Shown here piece after piece: positions 59,321-64,000 of a stretch of 64,000 nucleotides of DNA (position 1 is its first letter; each line of letters opens with the position of its first letter). The stretch spans positions 186,001 to 250,000 of the forward strand of contig NZ_WPCV01000001.1 in NCBI RefSeq assembly GCF_018035235.1, read 5' to 3'. The translations under genes and the position numbers were made by a program. A model generated the notes under the pieces. That model was not told where the DNA came from and made no database searches. It saw only the letters and a list, made by a program, of their open reading frames with translations. The DNA comes from Citrobacter sp. On2M. Lineage in GTDB: Bacteria > Pseudomonadota > Gammaproteobacteria > Enterobacterales > Enterobacteriaceae.

Positions 59321-59677
59321 TCAGAACGATTCTGGCTGTGAAAAAGCCCCCGAGCAGAATTCTGCAGCACAAAACCGGCTTATCCCCACGCTGAGAATCC
59401 ACGCAATTAACGCCTCCTGTTGAAATCTTTCTTTTATTTGCGGCATTTTCTGGTGTATGAATTCCTCGCAGATTTCCAGATCCGCGAGCAGTAGTGTTTC
59501 TGCCTGCGTTACCGAAACAGGCGCAGGAAAGCTTTCATCGAATGTGATTTCATGCCCGTAGCCAATCACCCAGACACCATTTTTATCCTGATACTTTTCA
59601 AGTGACAGACCTTGCCATTGTTTAATAAATGCAACACAGGCGGGTGTGAAATGCGTTGAATTGAGTGGCATATTCAT
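59321..59677 (-). CDS. Lysozyme-fold (GH24) protein lacking catalytic residues, truncated
   Basis: A 118-residue protein similar to the N-terminal lobe of phage lysozymes (GH24): FIKQWQGLSLEKYQDKNGVW followed by VIGYGHEI. Aligned with the T4 lysozyme pattern, the catalytic Glu is Gln22 and the catalytic Thr is Val37; only Asp31 is kept. The C-terminal half of the fold is missing after WILSVGISRFC, and the last codons (FSQPESF) are written in an 11-bp hairpin shared with the end of yhjB. No signal sequence is seen. It is either an inactive, domesticated lysozyme-fold protein or a decaying gene. Start may be 59677 or the ATG two codons on. Confidence 0.7.
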   Translation of the reverse strand: MNMPLNSTHFTPACVAFIKQWQGLSLEKYQDKNGVWVIGYGHEITFDESFPAPVSVTQAETLLLADLEICEEFIHQKMPQIKERFQQEALIAWILSVGISRFCAAEFCSGAFSQPESF

Positions 59678-59757
59678 CTCTGTACAAAGAGACCTATTTT
59701 AAGAAACCGTCTCCGTTACGCCAGTTGCCATACAGCCCGTTTTTTCAGCAAAACGTC

Positions 59758-60297
59758 TTATGCTGCGGGTGACTGATAGTCGTGTTTTAACAGGCCGAAA
59801 ATCCAGTCATCATTCCAGGTTTGATGCAGCCAGTAGCTTTCCCGCAGCGTGCCTTCGTGAATGAACCCGACCTTTTCCAGTAGACGTCGCGAAGCGTCGT
59901 TTCCTGCGGTGACGCAAGCCGTAAGCCGGCGTAGCCCTCCGGTGGTAAATGCAAAATCGCAAACGGCATGCAGGGATTCAGCACCATAACCTTTCCCCTG
60001 TGCTTCAGGGGCGAGCAGAAAACCGACCTCGGCACATTCATTGTTTTCATGAATATATCCAGTCACCCCAAGCGGTGCTCCCGATGCCTTATCGCACAGG
60101 ACCAGACATAGCCAGTGCGGGCTGCCGGGAGACCATTCAGGCAGGCGGGAGTCAAAGGCTGCCCGTATCTCATCTTCAGTACGCGCGTCAGCGACAAAAC
60201 GCATCACATCTGAATTCTGCTGTAACGTTAAGAAGAACGCCCAGTCGTCATTTGTCAGCGGACGGCAGATCAGACGCGAGGTTTTCAGTACAGGCAC
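59758..60297 (-). CDS. GNAT acetyltransferase, RimJ/RimL type
   Basis: A 179-residue acetyltransferase of the Acetyltransf_3 group: LKTSRLICRPLTNDDWAFFL at the start, ECAEVGFLLAPEAQGKGYGA with the acetyl-CoA loop, and RRLTACVTAGNDASRRLLEK then VGFIHEGTLRESYW near the end. The frame is open to an ATG at 60351, but a GTG at 60297 has GGAGGG six bases upstream and gives the usual N-terminus for this family, so I chose it. The acceptor substrate is unknown. It is divergent from the membrane protein gene at 60466. Confidence 0.8.
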   Translation of the reverse strand: MPVLKTSRLICRPLTNDDWAFFLTLQQNSDVMRFVADARTEDEIRAAFDSRLPEWSPGSPHWLCLVLCDKASGAPLGVTGYIHENNECAEVGFLLAPEAQGKGYGAESLHAVCDFAFTTGGLRRLTACVTAGNDASRRLLEKVGFIHEGTLRESYWLHQTWNDDWIFGLLKHDYQSPAA

Positions 60298-60465
60298 AGG
60301 CTTCCCTCCAGAATAGTTTTCAATGATTGTGCGGAAGTCACTGTAAAACATATTTATTTGCTATATGAATATGTTTTAGTCTACACCGGCACAGCGCTGC
60401 ATTTAAAAAAGATAACGACAAACCATGATGAGGCCGCTTTTTTTTGGGTCCTTTTAGGGAAGATA

Positions 60466-62055
60466 ATGACCAATAGCGCGTTACAGGCGACATGCACACC
60501 ATTCGAACATTGTTTAGGGATAATCCGCCAGGCCTCGGTAGAAATTTTGCTGATGCTAGGCGTACGCATATCAGAAGGTAAAGATCCACGCTGGTTTCTC
60601 GAACAACTTGACCAGGCGCGACTGAATCTGGGCGGTTGGGGCGTTGTCGCCAGACGGTTACAAATGAATGATGCGCAATTGAGCCAGTTCACTCTACGGC
60701 TACGCCATCTTCAGCAGAGCGTGCCACAATATGAAAATGGCCAGGACGTCAGCGAAAACCAGCTGATTTCTGCGCTGCGCTTTGTCGCTTCTCTGGAGCA
60801 ATTACGCCAGCAACAGCCCATCCTGAAGTATCAAACCGAAATTGCACCTGTAGAGCCGGATGCGCAGATGCGCGCGCAGCGTCAGCTTCGTGCATTAGAA
60901 TTAACCCTCAAGTCACTGATTGCAAAGGTATGGCCGGATCAACATCCGCTCAATAGCTTCCTGAAACAGCACTTTGGCGGTGAACGCTTGCGTCGCTGGC
61001 TAAAGTTGGGGGAAGGGCATGATGCGTTGGACGGCATGATGTTTAGTGAACTGGCGCTAATGGTCGTTGATAAGAAGTTATTCGTTCGGCATTTTAGCGA
61101 TATCTTTAACGATACTTCGGTGCTCATGTCGTTTGTTGAACCACGCATCACGCTGCGGATGTTTCTGGATGACTGCCGCCTGTCGCGTAACTGCGTTATC
61201 GCGCAACAACCGCTAACCTCAGTACAATTGCTGTTGCTGGAATACCAGTATCGGCAGATTACTCACCCTGTGCAGCGCGCATTTGAAGAACGGCGTACGC
61301 GTATTAATCCCGCGTCGTATCTGGAGTCCGATGAGGCGATGGTTCGCCAGTTTTGGCAAGCCGCAAAGCAAAAAGACGAGCAGGCGGGGGGCGATAAGCA
61401 GGAAATCGCAGACAGTATCGATCCGCCGGAGAAGCGAGCCAAACGCACGGCAGAAGAACGTGAACAGCTGATTTCCGGCATGTTGTGGGTTGCGGTCGGC
61501 GTGATGGTGCTGGTGATTTCGCTGGGAGCATTTTGGTTATTTACTTCGCCATCGCCGCAGGCGTCTTCCGGCCAGTCCGTTGAAATCGTACAGGAGGAGC
61601 CACGGCGTGATGCTCCCACTGCGCGGGAGGCAGTAACCCGAATGGGCATAACCTGGGATGCCTTTAACATGCGGGCGGCTATCGAGCGTAACGATACTCG
61701 CGTGACGTCACTGTTCCTGCAGGGCGGGATGGACTGGAGGCTGGCGTGGACAGAGCCGGCGTTCGCGGCAGGCAATACTGAGGTATTGAGGCTGCTGCTG
61801 CGTTATCCTTCGCAGATGAGTGAAAGTAAACCCTGTCGACAGTTTATGACTTCACTCAGCCACGCGATGTTGAATGGGACGTCACTCACATCGCTACATA
61901 AAAGCTATCTACAAAGTTTTTGTTCGGTTCCGGCGGTCATCGCACGTCAGCAATATGATCTTGAACAGGCTGAGCTGCGCGTTCGCGCACAGCCAAGCTC
62001 CGAGAACAAGAAATGGCAGAAAATTCATGCTGAGCTCTACGACGCAATTAACTGA
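60466..62055 (+). CDS. Membrane-anchored protein with ankyrin-like repeats (STY4199-type)
   Basis: A 529-residue protein. Residues 1-335 are mostly helical and soluble; one membrane segment follows at about 336-360 (SGMLWVAVGVMVLVISLGAF), preceded by a basic stretch (PEKRAKRTAEER), so the N-terminal part should be cytoplasmic. The outer part has ankyrin-like units around 398-447 (NMRAAIERNDTRVTSLFLQG, PAFAAGNTEVLRLLLRYP) and two cysteines beyond. I recall a family called STY4199 HEPN-domain protein from Salmonella and Citrobacter that fits this gene, but I see no clear R-x4-6-H HEPN nuclease motif. The start at 60466 has AGGGAAG upstream; the frame is open to 60358. Function unknown. Confidence 0.75.
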   Translation: MTNSALQATCTPFEHCLGIIRQASVEILLMLGVRISEGKDPRWFLEQLDQARLNLGGWGVVARRLQMNDAQLSQFTLRLRHLQQSVPQYENGQDVSENQLISALRFVASLEQLRQQQPILKYQTEIAPVEPDAQMRAQRQLRALELTLKSLIAKVWPDQHPLNSFLKQHFGGERLRRWLKLGEGHDALDGMMFSELALMVVDKKLFVRHFSDIFNDTSVLMSFVEPRITLRMFLDDCRLSRNCVIAQQPLTSVQLLLLEYQYRQITHPVQRAFEERRTRINPASYLESDEAMVRQFWQAAKQKDEQAGGDKQEIADSIDPPEKRAKRTAEEREQLISGMLWVAVGVMVLVISLGAFWLFTSPSPQASSGQSVEIVQEEPRRDAPTAREAVTRMGITWDAFNMRAAIERNDTRVTSLFLQGGMDWRLAWTEPAFAAGNTEVLRLLLRYPSQMSESKPCRQFMTSLSHAMLNGTSLTSLHKSYLQSFCSVPAVIARQQYDLEQAELRVRAQPSSENKKWQKIHAELYDAIN

Positions 62056-62082
62056 CGGTCGGATAACTCATACTGTCAACTG

Positions 62083-64000
<1,918 letters not shown>

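Noticed and set aside
59316-59340. Hairpin at the end of yhjB as an intrinsic terminator
   Set aside because: The stem is good but no T run follows on either strand, so I did not list it as a terminator; it is mentioned under the lysozyme-fold gene.

Overview
The window is chromosomal DNA of an enteric bacterium, most likely a member of the Citrobacter freundii complex. Gene content and order follow the Escherichia/Salmonella backbone from yiaK to treF. The encoded CspA matches my memory of the E. coli protein exactly, cueP is present as in Salmonella, and the methionine gamma-lyase has the length and active-site residues I know from the C. freundii enzyme. The species call rests on recalled sequences, not on a search.

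Layout. 1-1162: start of yiaK and its repressor yiaJ. 1280-6385: ysaA, avtA, malS, bax. 6459-10847: xylose regulator and xylAB; the xylFGH transporter genes found here in E. coli K-12 are absent. 11015-15921: yiaB, wecH, ysaB, glyQS. 15985-17490: cueP behind a CueR-type promoter, cspA with its long cold-shock leader, yiaG. 17870-23803: yiaF, then a 2-ketogluconate operon (kguE-kguK-kguT-ghrB) with a PtxS-like repressor. 23905-32250: yiaD, bisC, yiaC, tag, yhjY, yhjX, eptB. 32342-38777: tRNA-Pro(CGG) and the dppABCDF dipeptide operon. 38954-42800: a TyrR-like sigma-54 activator, an amino-acid permease and methionine gamma-lyase, sitting where E. coli carries yhjV and the bcs cellulose genes. 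43200-56129: pdeK, dctA, yhjJ, kdgK, pdeH, yhjG, yhjE, yhjD, yhjC. 56249-62055: a variable stretch with an SDR enzyme, two decayed genes, a winged-helix protein, yhjB, a lysozyme-fold protein lacking catalytic residues, a GNAT acetyltransferase and a membrane protein with ankyrin-like repeats. 62083-63732: treF.

The most interesting part is the methionine gamma-lyase locus. Upstream of megL, in order moving away from the gene, are a consensus -24/-12 promoter, a perfect IHF consensus and two inverted repeats placed like activator sites. The activator gene lies at the other end of the cluster. This predicts IHF-assisted, sigma-54-dependent control of methionine breakdown (to methanethiol, 2-oxobutyrate and ammonia) together with amino-acid uptake.

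Other groupings with a clear logic: the kgu operon with a palindromic operator makes GhrB the likely fourth enzyme of 2-ketogluconate breakdown, and KdgK elsewhere in the window phosphorylates a related sugar acid. Two active-looking c-di-GMP phosphodiesterases (PdeK, PdeH with a flagellar promoter) contrast with a third EAL gene reduced to a fragment. No insertion sequence, prophage, CRISPR array or rRNA gene was seen.
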